Shown here one piece after another: positions 11,880 through 24,450 of a stretch of DNA of 64,000 nt. The notes under the pieces were generated by a model that searched no databases, was not told the origin of the DNA, and saw only the letters and a list, made by a program, of their open reading frames with translations. Source of the DNA: Epiperipatus broadwayi (taxonomy: Eukaryota; Onychophora; Udeonychophora; Euonychophora; Peripatidae); contig JAQFVV010012491.1 of assembly GCA_028023455.1 (NCBI GenBank), positions 1,037,501 through 1,101,500 of the forward strand, in the 5' to 3' direction. The position numbers and the translations under genes were made by a program. Each line of letters opens with the position of its first letter. The first letter of the stretch is position 1.

Positions 11880-14800
11880 TAACATTTGAAAATGAAATTA
11901 CAACTTGTAAAACTATAATAATAAAAATTATAAGTATAACTTGTCAGCAAATGAAATTAATGTCAATCAAGACAAGAATTAAAATGGAAGCTAGATGACA
12001 ATCTTTTCAGAAATATTGTAACAAAAGTGAAATTTGACAGATGACTAGTACACCCTTTTTCAATAACTACATCAGATAAATTCAGTATAATATTAAATGT
12101 CAGAAGAATAAATAATTCCTTAAAATTTAAAATTTTGTTCATTAGTGTTACCATTCTTATACCTATATGAAACTTTAAAAAAATTATTTGATCAAATTTA
12201 AACTTAAAATTAAAGACAAACCAAATTAATATACTAACCATTATTCTACAAGCTTTTACAATATATAAATATATTATGAATAGTTAATGGAAATAGATTC
12301 CATACATACATTCAGATTATGTCATTTAAGATATCAACATTTGCTCTATATTTCAAATTTTCATAATAGTATTTATTATCTTTAACTATACATTTTTTTA
12401 TTTATCTTTTTTTATATTTCACCTATTTGTGCTATCTTTTAATTGATAATAGTATTCCTCTATCTCTAGAACAACTACTAGAACTTTTATTTTAGATTTC
12501 TTCAATGGATATATATATATTATAATACACTACATTATCTTGTCAATTTATCCATTTTATTTCAGACACACACACACATATATACATATATAACTTTTTT
12601 TTTTTTTTTAGTAAAGCAAAATTATAAACTAAATATTTAGAATTTATGAATTCTGATAAAAAAAATGCATAAGACTTATTTATACTCATTAAATTTTTTG
12701 TTAGAATTTACTATTTCTATCTTCATTTTATCTTTGTGAATATTAAATTTTTATCCTCATCATTTATTTTCATTTTACTTTCATCATAAAGTTGTAAATT
12801 AGATCTTAAATAATCATTCCATTTTTTTGTCTCACATAATAAAAAATAAACAAATAAAAGTATGCTGAATATATCTAGAAATGAAAAAACAGAGAAAATA
12901 AGTGAATAAATTAATAATAGATGATGATACAGAAGTAAAAAAAATAGAGATATATGAAAAAAGTGTAGATCCTAACAGACTAATAAAAAAAAAAAAAACA
13001 ATAAAAAATGTAACAACAAAAATAAGGAAGATCCTTCCCCCAACCCAAAAAAATGGATACCAAAAAAAAATCTTAATGTATTAACTCTTTTCATGAAGAT
13101 ATTAATTCTAAAGCACTCTGGCTCAGTTCAATTAATTGGTTTATGTTTATTAATTTATACCTGTTCATCTGAACTATAATTCAATGAGTGCTTTAGAAAA
13201 AATAAATAAATAAAATATGAACTCAAAAAATTTACAGAGCAAGTGATAAAGGAAGATGAAAAGCTATTCTAACAAAAATTAAAATGATGAAAAATCATAC
13301 ATTAACTATAGTAAAATAGCAATATATTATAAAAATAATAATAAATTATCATACAAAGTTCATTCCAATGTTAAAGCACTGAATCTGTTATAAAAATAAA
13401 CTATCAATGACATTCACCAGTCCATTGCTGGTTAAGCATAGTACCTTATCATTCTGATTTCTAGAATATATAGAGAATTTAACATATATATATATTGTGT
13501 ACATTTTATTTCGATAGAACATTTATTCAGTAAATCATCAAAGGCAAGCAATTTAAAAACATTTTGAGTTTAAATAAAATATTAATAAATAATAAATGCT
13601 TAATTAGTTTTGAAAATATTTTAAAATATTAAAGTCATTGTCATAAAAAATTTATTATTTTATTATGACATGTTTATTTAATTATTATTAGTTTTTCTAA
13701 TAAAAAAGTTTTCTTACTTATAAAATATTAATAAAATTTTAAAAGTACTAACTGCAACCATCAAAAAATGACAGTTGAAAAAATTCAAGACTGGGTTATT
13801 TTTCAGTAATGATTCTTTTGAAGGTTTTAGCTTTTCACGTTATTATTAATAATGATTTAATTAAATATGCATATATATATATTAAAGTAAAGGAGAAGTG
13901 TAGTACTCATAAATTCAAAAAACCAATGTAGAGCTGGGTTGTTGTTTTTTTTTTCAGAAGACTGACAAATTTTATGCATGTTTACAAATAACAGAAATAT
14001 TAAAAAGCTTTTATAAAAAAAAAAAAAAAAAAACTATTTTGGGTTCTGAAATTAAGAAAACACATTACATTAACTTCAATTATTTCCATAATCAAAATAT
14101 TAATGATGCAAATAAGTATAGTAATAGATTCAACAGCTAAAAATTTGTATATTAATTTCAAATTCAACATGTCACTCTGGTCCATGAATGGCATATAAAC
14201 TCATAAGCAATTAACACACTTTTTTTTTTTTTAGTTTTCATACTGAAATAAATTTAAAGACCATACTATAATGACGGTGATAATAAATATAACTTTTTAC
14301 ACATTTATACAATTTTTATTTTATCTTTTTTTAAAAATTCATTACATAGTTCTAAAAATAAAATGCTAGAAATTACTACCAAAGGTGATCAAATGTGTTA
14401 CTAAATCATAATACTATTACCTAATAATCTTATTAAACCTTCAGGCAGTAAACTTGAAGCATAATATACATAGACCAATTTGAATATTAAACAAAAAACA
14501 CTATTCGGTATAAATTACACTCAATATAAATAAATTTTGTGTTTAAAAACGTGAAAATTTAAAAGAATTTTATAATGAATTGAATATTTAAAAGTAAAGT
14601 CAACGGTTTCAAAATGTAAATAAAATATAATATATGTGGTAACATTTACAGAAAAGCATTCCTCGAATATTTGAATTACAATAAAGCCTAATAAAACGTT
14701 GTACAGATATTTTAAATTAATACATATAACTTTAAATATTTAAAAAATATTAAAGGCTAACAGTGTATTTATAATATATTTCTGAAACCATTTATTCCAT

Positions 14801-15766
14801 CAATTGATAAAAAATTAAATCAAAATGAAAGTTACGTTTTCAAATAAAGAGCTTATGAATAGTAAATATTTTCAATGATAATAATATAATTATACTGTCA
14901 TTGACATTAATTAAAAACTGATACATATAAATATCAACTGAAATAAATGACATATGAAAATTACATAAATAAAAATTGAATTCATTGCAAATAAGTTGTT
15001 TCCAAAAAAACCATTTGGAATCTATACCAACAAAGCATAATCTACAATTTTATTTCTAAAAGATGTGAATGACTGATTACAGTGCTGAACTTAAAATCAG
15101 ATGGATTATTGCTATTTTGATGTGAATCCTGCAAAGGAAAGTTTAAAACATGCTAAACTCTTTTGAAAATTATTTTCAATTTAAAAATAAAAACAATAGT
15201 GAGAATCTATCATCTATTGAATCAAATAGACTAATAAAGATTTAGATAATTATATTACAGATATAATACCATAAATCTGGTAATGAATAATCTCCAATGT
15301 TATATAGTCTGGATGAAATTATAACAATTGTTGTTATATTTGCAAAACACAATATACTATCATTCTATGTTTATCATATATAATAAAGTTGCATATTGAT
15401 CAAAGAGATTTAAAATGTTAGATGATTTAATCAAAATATTAGAGAAATATTTCTTTAAGAACAATAATTACTTAATTTTATATTAGAGTAAATATTTTCA
15501 TATCAGAATTTATGATTTTTTCAAATAAATATTTTAACTTAAATCATTCTTTAATAAAAAATATTTTTACAAGTAAAGTTAATTTATTAAACATTTGAAA
15601 TAAGATGATTTCTTTTATTAAACATGTGCAACATTACTCTTATAGTGATTAAGTACCATTAATTCAAAATATCTCTGGCTATTTAATTCAGATTTTTAAG
15701 AAAAAATCTTTTACCCTCAATACAAACTTAAATTCTGCTATTAATATAAATAAACCTTAATTTGAT
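11880..15766. other. AT-rich non-coding stretch with microsatellites
   Basis: No gene recognised. Visible simple sequence: AT repeat near 12510-12525, AC repeat at 12565-12579, a T run near 12595-12610, an A19 tract at 14015-14033 and a T run at 14219-14232. A short 11 bp inverted repeat (TCTAAAGCACT) brackets 13107-13197. The A and T runs could be tails of unrecognisable retroposons. Confidence 0.45.
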
Positions 15767-16219
15767 TAAATAGAGGGGTTTGAACTTAGGATTTTCAGTC
15801 ACATCATACTATAAGTCCAGTCCATACCTCTCCTATTAATATAAATGAGTAAATGATTGGATAATGAGGGGTTAGATTGACGTAATGTCTACATGGTTAT
15901 GACTACAATATCAAATCCATCAAGGGCTTTGAGCATTCCATCATTGGGTTTTCAATGACATGGATGATTGAATTGTTGGAAAAGTGAGAATATTGAAGTC
16001 TGTCCATTAAAGTTTAGAGAATTGCTATCTTAATATAAGCAGCGCACTGATTATATATATGTATGGGAGATTCTGACCCAACTGATGAGTGCTGCTTCTG
16101 CATGAAAATATATATATATATATATTGCAGCTCATTTATATTTTTCGGATATGTACAGCTGTTTGAGATAGAGTGGAGGAATATAGACTGAAAATCCTAA
16201 ATTCAAATTCCTCTATTTA
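15767..16219 (-). mobile_element. Inverted-repeat element with tRNA-like arms, copy 1
   Basis: The left end TAAATAGAGGGGTTTGAACT is matched in inverse orientation by the right end (16219 inward, TAAATAGAGGAATTTGAATT); the match extends through ATTTTCAGTC, about 35 bp. The interior (about 15850-16120) is homologous, in reverse orientation, to 40290-40585; shared words include TTAATGGACAGACTTCAAT, CACTCATCAGTTGG and TATATTAAGATAGCAA. Each arm, read outward, resembles a tRNA gene 3' half with a B-box-like sequence (AAGTTCAAACCCC at the left, AAATTCAAATTCC at the right). The orientation given follows the interior relative to copy 2. There is no coding potential. Confidence 0.7.
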
Positions 16220-16641
16220 CTATAGTAAACATTCAGTATACTGAATTAATAGGTTACTTAATTTTACTATTTATAATTTGGATTATACACAAGTAGTTTG
16301 TATATGCTGTATAAATTTATTTATTGTAAAAGGCTTAAGATTTGTTTGAAATTTTGTTTGGATAATAGGTACTTAGATTAATGATATTTTATCGGTACAA
16401 AATTATATTTCTAGTCAAAACATAATTAAGTAATTTTTAATTGATACAAAAAAAAAAGAATTACAATAGTAATGATCAATACTCATGAAGTTCCACTTTG
16501 ATGAAAAATTTTTAAAAGGTAGCAACATGCATCATAATTCTCTATACTTGTGTATAAGCTACTTATTACATTTATGCACATAATAAATTTAATTTTTTTC
16601 TTAATTAATAAACTTTTTAAATAATATTTAAAAATAAATTA

Positions 16642-17571
16642 GGTTCTCATACATATGACAATCCATCCCACTCAATGGCACTGTTGCTAGTCAAAAACAA
16701 ATAGATATAACATTACCGGGTTGATTTACATTTCTTTTTTTTTTTAAAATAACGTTTTCACCGGTTTCTTTTCTTTTGGGGGATTTACATTTTTTTTTAG
16801 ATATAAAACACTGAATTTCTTTCAAAATACATTTACTTTTTTAAAAAAAAACATTATTTTCTAAATTACAGTTTTTAATTACATTATATATTTCAGCGCG
16901 TAGCACTGGAAAGTGCAGGGGAAGGGGTAACCCCTGTTTTTGCCGATCCTTCGATCCGCCAATAAATCCACTACTCTGATCAAACCAACCTTAGGATTTC
17001 TAAAATGACATGCAACCTCAGATATTTGATTTGTCTCATAGCTGTTCTTTATGAAACAACATTTAATAGAATGGAATAATTTCATTTTTAAATTATATTA
17101 TACATTTCAATGCATAGTGCTCCACCACAGCCATTTTAGTAGTCTTGTAGCTGTTCTCACGCAAACGTGACTTTGCCTGTGAATTCTCTGAAATGGTGCA
17201 GGGACCTACCCTTTTGAAATTAAATTCACCTTCAAAAATGTGTAGGGAAGTGCGGCGATGGGCTTACAATGATGACTATGTAACAATACATCAGGTAGAT
17301 TGTAAGATCATTACTTCGAATGCACATTAAGAGTTATGGCCAGTTGAATTCTATACACCTTCATATCATAAGGTAGCAATATGTGAAGTGTGTGCTATTT
17401 GTATAGTGTCATGAAACACATTAGCGAGCCATGTGCAACTCAATCTAGACTTGCAATGGCTAATATAACTGTTCTATAGGCCGTAAGTTTGGCCACATAA
17501 ATGCATATTTCTATACTTTTGCATGGAAACAGCGGCATCGAGTGGGATGGATTGTCATATGTATGAGTACC
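16642..17571. mobile_element. Orphan DNA transposon with long TIRs and 8 bp target duplication
   Basis: The left end GGTTCTCATACATATGACAA and right end (read inward GGTACTCATACATATGACAA) form terminal inverted repeats of about 45 bp, continuing through TCCATCCCACTC with few mismatches. The element is flanked by a perfect 8 bp duplication ATAAATTA (16634-16641 and 17572-17579). The 930 bp interior is distinctly richer in G+C than its neighbourhood but has no long frame; a 68-codon minus frame at 16879-17085 matches nothing I know. An 8 bp duplication with tips starting GG fits Merlin. The GGTACT tip resembles the Merlin element at 30211-32561, but the inner TIR differs. Mutator-like or hAT-like origins are alternatives. 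Confidence 0.85.
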
Positions 17572-17579
17572 ATAAATTA

Positions 17580-19640
17580 TTTTAGTCTAAATGATAGGGC
17601 ATTGTATATTAAATCATTTTTAAACTTCTATAGTTTCATTTTTGCTATTATTTCTGAATGATTTCTTTAAATCGAGAAAAATCACTAATAATAATAGCTG
17701 TTTCTTATTTATTATTTATGTATATATGTATAAGAAACCTATGGGAATAAAATTAAATGATGAAACAATTGGCTTTATCTTCCCTTTGATTAGAAAAACT
17801 GTTGCATTCTCAGATGCATTCATTTCTCTTTAATTATTATAAAAAGAAAAGCATACATGAGTTGTGATGTTGATAATCTATTTAATTTATAATGATACTA
17901 TCCGATATATTTAATGTAGCACTTTTTTTCTCTATATAAATTTACAGATATATTTTCTAAATTATATATGCATATCTGTATATTATTTTTACATGAAATA
18001 AAATTACTGTTATGTATTAATTTATGTGGGCATTATTGGAGAGATAATAGTGTCCATTAATTAAAATATATGTGTTTGCATTTTTATTATTTATAAAAAC
18101 ACACAATAAAATAAAATCATTTTATACATTATTATGACAAAAATCTTTGTTATATAGCAACTATAGTTTGTTCATAATTTATCAATCTTCAAAAGATTAC
18201 TCTTATCCATTGAAAATTCCACATATTATAAAACCATAAAAAAAAATTGAATAATTTCATATTTCAGTTATAAATTTATATATATGAAAGATTACACGAA
18301 TAATTATATATGACATAATTAATATAAAATGATAGAATCAAGTAGTGTCCAAATTATCTGCACAACCTTTTTCACCCTATTCTTATCCAGTATTGCTGTT
18401 CCAGAAGATATTATGCCAAATATAATTATCTTTTCATCTCAAGAAAGGGCAATTAGATAGATAACTTTGCCCTATATTTGTTTCTTTTGTTCAATAATGC
18501 TATGTTAATTACTATATATATAAATGGCCATCCAAGTATTGATCAGCAAAAGGTATTTAGTTATTCTTAGCTAGTAACTAAATGAAAACCTGGTGAGTAT
18601 TGTCTTCTCTTCCACTGTTATTCTGTGGAGAGATTCTGGAGCAAGTAAATCTCTTTCTTTTTTCTCAAAAAAATAAGATTTTTATTTATAGAATTTTTAT
18701 TCATTCTGTGGCTAGTAAGTATTAATAATACATACATATATAATTGTATTATATAATGCAATATTTAAAAAAAAATGGAGATTTTGAAAATGACCATAAA
18801 ACTGGTCAAAGTAAATACAGATGCATAACAACATAGCATAAATAAATATTGGAAGAAAAAAAAGGTTCATAAAATAAAACATGGTGTACAAAAAAAAATG
18901 GATACGCTGAGGACTATTTATATATTGAATTATTTATTATTTTATCTAAATACATAAGCAAATATTTAATATTTGATAAATACTTAAGTTAAGCTCAAAT
19001 TGGAATTTTAAAAGTCAAAATCTTTTTTAAACCTTTATTTTAATTAAAATAATGTTTTAAAATTACAAGTTTGAAATAATGATACCTTTCGAGATTATAT
19101 ATATGAAAAATAATGATCACTTTAAAAGTTTTATCTAGATTTTAAAATATATATATAAATTCTATCGGATAATTTGTTATATATATAAAAGAAAATTACT
19201 AGTTATTCATTTATAAAGGCTTCGGTAGATTTTGTAGACAGAGAAATTTAAACAATACAGGTATGTATTAAGTTTTTCATTATATATATATATATACACA
19301 CATATAATCCAACATATATACAGAAGTATAAAGTAATTATTCTTATTAAATAAATCTTTCCAGTAAAAGTGGCAAAAAAAAAAAAAGCCAAAATATCCCT
19401 ATTACTTCCATAATTAATATTAAATGTAACTATAATTGATGCATGGTTGAAGAGTTTACGATGCATTTCTACAATTGGAATATTAGAACAATTTTTTTTA
19501 CAAGAGTGGTAACTAATAGCAAAACGATTTAATATTGATTGTACTGCTTTGTGCAAGTACCACGACTAAGGTTTCTCAGTCTATTAAAACTGTCTTCATC
19601 ATTACTTTTTTTAGTATCAATGACTTGTGCATAAAAGAGG
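17580..19640. other. AT-rich non-coding stretch
   Basis: No gene or repeat family recognised. AT repeats occur near 19145-19160 and 19281-19300. Confidence 0.4.
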
Positions 19641-19649
19641 AGAACTTGC

Positions 19650-20430
19650 TGATTCTGATAAAATGTAATACAGTTAGGTTGTAGCTTTTAAGAAATATTA
19701 TAAGACCATGAGATTTTCTTTCTGATCTTAAATTAAGAATGCTTTTATGGTTTCAAATTATGAAGGGAATAGAAAAAAACTGCAATAGTTATTATGGCAT
19801 ATCTCTAGAGAGTTTTGTTGTCAGACAAATTAAAAAAAAAAGTGTCATAAGAAAAGATGGATTTATACAAAACTTTTAGTGTATTTGGACAAGGCTATTG
19901 AAGTTTATTTGCATTCTACAACTACTATATAATAGAATGAAAATAAGCATTAGTATTGAAGATGAAAAATCTGAAGCATTTGAAATGAAACAAGGGTATA
20001 TATTAAGTTCTAAATCTTGTTTTCCATTTTGTTCCAATGATCTTGGATATAATTTACAGCTAACTTCACAAAGCAGATGTTAAAATGTAATACAGCTTTG
20101 ATAGGTTTTTTGGTCTTTAAATATATATTTGCTGATGATCAGAGATTAAAGAAAAACATCAGTAACTTTTAGCTTGGGTAGTTTTGAACTAAAAAAGTGA
20201 ATTAATTTAAATATTTTTGTAGATCTTTAGAAAGAAAGTCAGACTTAGATGTTAAGATGCAACACAATACTATTTCATTTAACAATTTTAAAAATATATT
20301 TCATCCCAGTTTTATATAGAACAGTTATTTTTCCCCATTTAATGTATGGAAGTGAGATTTAAACTCTCTTACCCATGTGGAAAAAAAAGGTATCAAAAAA
20401 TTTCATTTGGGATGCTATATAAAATTTTAA
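19650..20430 (+). pseudogene. Decayed non-LTR reverse transcriptase fragment
   Basis: Reverse-transcriptase-like blocks appear in order on the plus strand across frameshifts. A DKAI/DKAY-like word lies near 19890-19905. LLYNRMKISISIEDEKSEAF (19925-19985) matches the usual 'lYnr-kt-vr-ngelSe-FevkqG' block. A remnant of the YADD region follows near 20130, and finally YRTVIFPHLMYGSE (about 20315-20360), matching the 'lyrtvilPvllYGsEtW' thumb block. The catalytic residues are lost. It is not obviously the same RTE family as the copy at 58 kb. The clade is undetermined. Confidence 0.5.
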
Positions 20431-20745
20431 AAATACAATGCCAAAATAATGAGATTAATAATTATATTCTTCTGTATCCAAGATGTGTTGATATTAACAC
20501 ATTCCTGCTCAGTCACTATAAAGTTGGGATTTTAAATTTTTTTAAATTTCTTTATTTTCATTTCAAATTTATGGGAGAAAATTATGGATTATACATCCCT
20601 AAGTTATATCATTCTTTTCATCTTTTCATTATCTTTCAGATAGTGCAGCCTCAGTTGAATGGACTTTACAAAGAAGATTACATTAAATTTTTAGATGAGA
20701 AAAAATAATTCTGACACAGATTTGAGCATCAATGATTTTTTTCTA

Positions 20746-20826
20746 TAGTGGCTAGCATAGCTGTCTTCCAAGCAGCTGGCCCGGGTTCGCTTTCTGGTCA
20801 ACGCATTTGACATATGAAAAAAAAAA
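20746..20826 (+). mobile_element. tRNA-derived SINE (family A), truncated copy
   Basis: An A-box-like TGGCTAGCATAGCTG and a B-box-like CGGGTTCGCTTTC are spaced as in a tRNA. They are followed by a short unique body and the tail TTGACATATG plus an A run. The copy is flanked by a probable 12 bp target duplication, GATTTTTTTCTA (20734-20745) and GATTCTTTTCTA (20827-20838), one mismatch. The ending TGACATATG-A(n) is shared with the copy at 26399-26516 and with the palindrome at 63323-63495. It would have been transcribed by RNA polymerase III and mobilised by a LINE. Confidence 0.7.
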
Positions 20827-21126
20827 GATTCTTTTCTAATTTCTATATCTTGGACACTAAAAATTATTTATCATCTAGTAATTCTAATTTATATACAAAA
20901 TACATTTCTGGAAGTTAAACTAATTTCTTTAGCAGCAAAAAAACAAAGAAAAGATAAGTAATCTCTATTTACAGAAACTAGCAGAATACCAAGTTCTTTG
21001 TTCCGACAACTGCCACTGAATGTAATGGAAGAACAAGTAAGTGTAGATCTTTTCACAAAATTACCAGACTTGAAGTTTCTCATTACACACAAATAATAAA
21101 GTTTATATTTTTTTAATTTACTTTTC

Positions 21127-21574
21127 ATTCCTGCATAAATGCTATATCTTGTATTGGAGAGGAAAGTATTCATTTATTATTAACACTCGCAAAGCGCATG
21201 CACAATTGGCTTGAAAGGCTGATATTTGAATGTAATACAATTGTAAACATAGCGCTATATAAAAATAAATGCTTGTTTACATATGATTAAGTTTCAGTTA
21301 GAGTGACGTTTAGTAAATTCTAGACAATTTCACCGACAACATTCATTCAGACATTGTAAATAGTAATTTAAAGTGAGTGGTCTATCCTCACACTTTCCTT
21401 GCTAGTACTTCAGATTTGCTCATATATAAGAATTTGAGTTGTAGGAATAAGTGGATTCATTTTATTCCTGCATAAATACTATATCTTGTATTGGAGAGGA
21501 AAGTATTCATTTATTATTAACACTCGCAAAGCGCATGCACAATTGGCTTGAAAGGCTGATATTTGAATGTAATA
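21127..21574 (+). repeat. 111 bp direct duplication with 226 bp spacer
   Basis: The 111 bp at 21127-21237 recur at 21464-21574 with one mismatch seen (GCTATATC versus ACTATATC). Each includes CACTCGCAAAGCGCATGCAC, more GC-rich than the surroundings. The near identity implies a recent local duplication, or two recent copies of a short repeat. No coding content is seen. Confidence 0.85.
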
Positions 21575-21639
21575 AATATTTCATAAAATTACTAAAAAAA
21601 CTAATAAATATGCCAATTAAAAAAATGCTAAATTAAAAA

Positions 21640-24300
21640 AATGTGAAAAATTTTCATTGTTATTTTTGCTACATAACAACAACTTTTATAAGACACATAA
21701 CACGTAGTTCAGTTGGAGAATATTTGGGACTCATATTCAGGCAGCCTTATTTTTTATTTTATAGACATAATGATTCACAATAGGTTTCACAATTTATTGT
21801 TATGTCAGTATTTCAATAATAATGAAAAAATGATAGATAACAAAAGGTAAAGACTTGACAGAATATATAAAATTAGGCCTATGAATATATTGTACCTGAC
21901 GAAAAACCCACCACCTGAACGCAAGTCGGATTTAAACTCAGTCGGTTCAAACTAAATTCAAACCCAAATCAACAGCTCAGATTAGTAGAAATCTAAATCG
22001 ATGGCACAGTGCTATGCGCCAAGAAACTAGCTCAATGGTTGGTGAGGATCAGAGACCCCTGAACTGACACTAATGGATAATCAATTAACTAAGATAATTT
22101 TTAAATCGAATCATATGTATATGTTCGGGTTGCCAACACAGACAGTGAGTATTGACATTAAAATAATTATGAAAAAACTAAGAACTAAGAAACCAAATGT
22201 GTTTAGAAAATATTTAATAATAATAATTTGTTTGGTTTGAATTTTAAATAAAGATTAAATGAATTAATTCTAGTCCTTAAACAAAGTTTATAATTGTAAT
22301 ACAAGTGGCGGTCCTTATTATATGCCAATGAATATTACGCAATATTTGAAAGTCTATGTCTATGCCCCCAACAAGAAATAAAAGGCAGATAAAGGTATTC
22401 ATTAGTAAAGGAAATTATTACTCTAATTTTATATGAAAAAATGTGATATTTATTTTCACATTCACAAATCCATTCATGAAGAGCAAGATACGGCATAACT
22501 TTAATCTTTATTAGAAAACTTATTTTGAGATATAATGGAAAATTTGTTGGACTTTAATTTAAATCATATCATCACGAATTACGAGCATCAGAGCGGGCTT
22601 TACCGGAACAAAGAGGTAACGGTGCTGACGAATTATGAGCTATAAAATGAAATTGAAAGACGATAGCTAGTCGATAATCGAAGTCCTATGGCGGCTTGCA
22701 TCTGACAAGTCTTATGCCCTTTGACTAATATGAACAGGAGAGGAAGTGCTTTCTTCCTCGATAATTTAAAATAACAGAAATATGATCACTGACCAGCCTA
22801 AAGAAGCAGAAGATTGCCCTAAGTCAGCAATGTTCGAAGATGATGACTTGATAGTCATTGTTTGAAAAATAAAACCCGATTATAGAATGCTTTAAAGTAT
22901 TTGTAAATCATATTAATTATGCGCCAATCATCGTGCCCTTCCTGAATCTTAATAGAAAATAACAAAGTTGAATTAGAATATATTTATTTGATTCCTTTAT
23001 AGGCCCTTTTGCAAAAAATGTTTTAAGATTATATATGAATAAATATACATTGTTAAATACAAGAAATAGCTGGGGCCTAGATTAAAAACGGAGCTAATAA
23101 TTTATTATTAGTCAATTATAAAAATAGTAAACATGTAATAATTTCTTTCGACTCAATGATTGATAGAAATTATAAATTTAGTTCTAATGGGCGAGAACTA
23201 CTAGTAGAATTAATATTATATTATTTGTGTGAGGTAAATAGAACAAAGGAGCTCATCAAGTCGAAAGATTATTGGCATATAATTAAAAATAAACGACATT
23301 AATAAAGCACACAAATATCTATATTTAATATAATAAATGAACCGCCAAGTAAGAAAAGAAAACGTTTAAAGACTAGAGGTTGAGAGAATTACGATATAAG
23401 TTTACAGTAGCATGAATAAAAGATTTTCTAAAGATTATTACATTAAAAAATAAAAGAGCTCTAAAGGGAGTGTAAAGTAAAGTTTGAAACTGGTCAGAAA
23501 GTTTAAGGTTCATTATGAAAACATATTACCCATTTCTTCCGAGGCTGATCCTTAGTTTACACATCCAGGTTGGTAAAAAATGTAGGCATGCATTCGGTTG
23601 ATTACTTGAACAGCATTTTATTTGATTTTGGCAGCATGATTTGTCTGGAAAGAATTTAGCAGCTTCATTGAAGATTTCAGGGGACTTCAGGAACCGCAGC
23701 CAGATTCCTGATGTTTTAGCCCTTCATCATGATCGAAACACTATTTAAACTTATGATTTTTTTAAATGCATAGAGTTCACTGCACTTCTCTACAACAAAG
23801 ATGGCTTCTCCAAACTTTTCAGAGCTATATATGCTGTCCTCTGATGCCTTCAGGCTAGCGCTTCTTTCATTATCAATGTTTTTAGATTTACTGGTTGTTT
23901 TTAGATACATTCCTTCGATAAGGCTTTCAAACTCATTAACTTGAATTCATTTTCTAATTAGAAATGAATTCTTAAAATCAGAAAATGATTTTAATTAGGA
24001 AATCCTTATCTTTTTTTCTAATTAATAAAACTTTAACTATTGTTTTGGAAAGGGAAAATCTGAAAGCTTATTGAAAGAATGTAGCTTTTAATCAACAAAA
24101 CTAACAAATTATTTAAAAATAAAATCAAACATTCCCGACGCAATGAAACTTTTAAACAATTATATATATTTAAATATTTACAAATATATACGCACAATCC
24201 AAGCAGTTATAATACATAAATTCATGAATAATTCTATCATGAATTTATTAATAGAATGGATCAATTTAAATCTGAAACTAATTAATTTTAATATGCATTT
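21640..24300. other. Unclassified stretch with a relatively GC-rich core at 22560-22840
   Basis: No gene recognised. 21890-22080 and 22560-22840 are richer in G+C than the window average, which usually marks relatively young inserted DNA, but neither gives a convincing protein, rRNA or TIR. A short near-perfect palindrome lies at 23943-23971. A 64-codon minus frame (23716-23910, S/E/K-rich) has no recognisable domain. Confidence 0.35.
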
Positions 24301-24329
24301 ATGAAATGAGTTATTCTTTATGGAAATTA

Positions 24330-24450
24330 GCGTGGATTGAACGTATAAAGCCCCATTGCATTGGAAATTTAAGGTTAGTACTAGGGTTTGAAGTGGGCTT
24401 ATGGCTAGATGTCATGAAGCTAGGATCAAACTCAGATCCGACTGCTTCAA
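24330..24450 (+). mobile_element. SINE-like repeat (family B), copy 1
   Basis: The 3' part contains TCATGAAGCTAGGATCAAAC and GATCCGACTGCTTCA. It aligns with 37730-37765 (TCATGAAGCTCAATCTTAAG, GATTGACTGCTTCA) and more weakly with the reverse complement of 34860-34920. A tRNA-like promoter upstream is much decayed in this copy. Assignment rests on the shared body. Confidence 0.4.

Noticed and set aside
18350-18660. Relative of the segment near 57.55 kb
   Set aside because: Only a short shared phrase (GGTATTTAGTTATTCTTA); the rest does not align.
20346-20708. 120-codon frame as a host gene
   Set aside because: It begins inside a reverse-transcriptase thumb block and continues as composition-driven sequence; no domain or splice signals.
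22560-22840. Mitochondrial DNA insertion (NUMT)
   Set aside because: Composition suggested it, but I could not match any stretch to rRNA or a mitochondrial protein.
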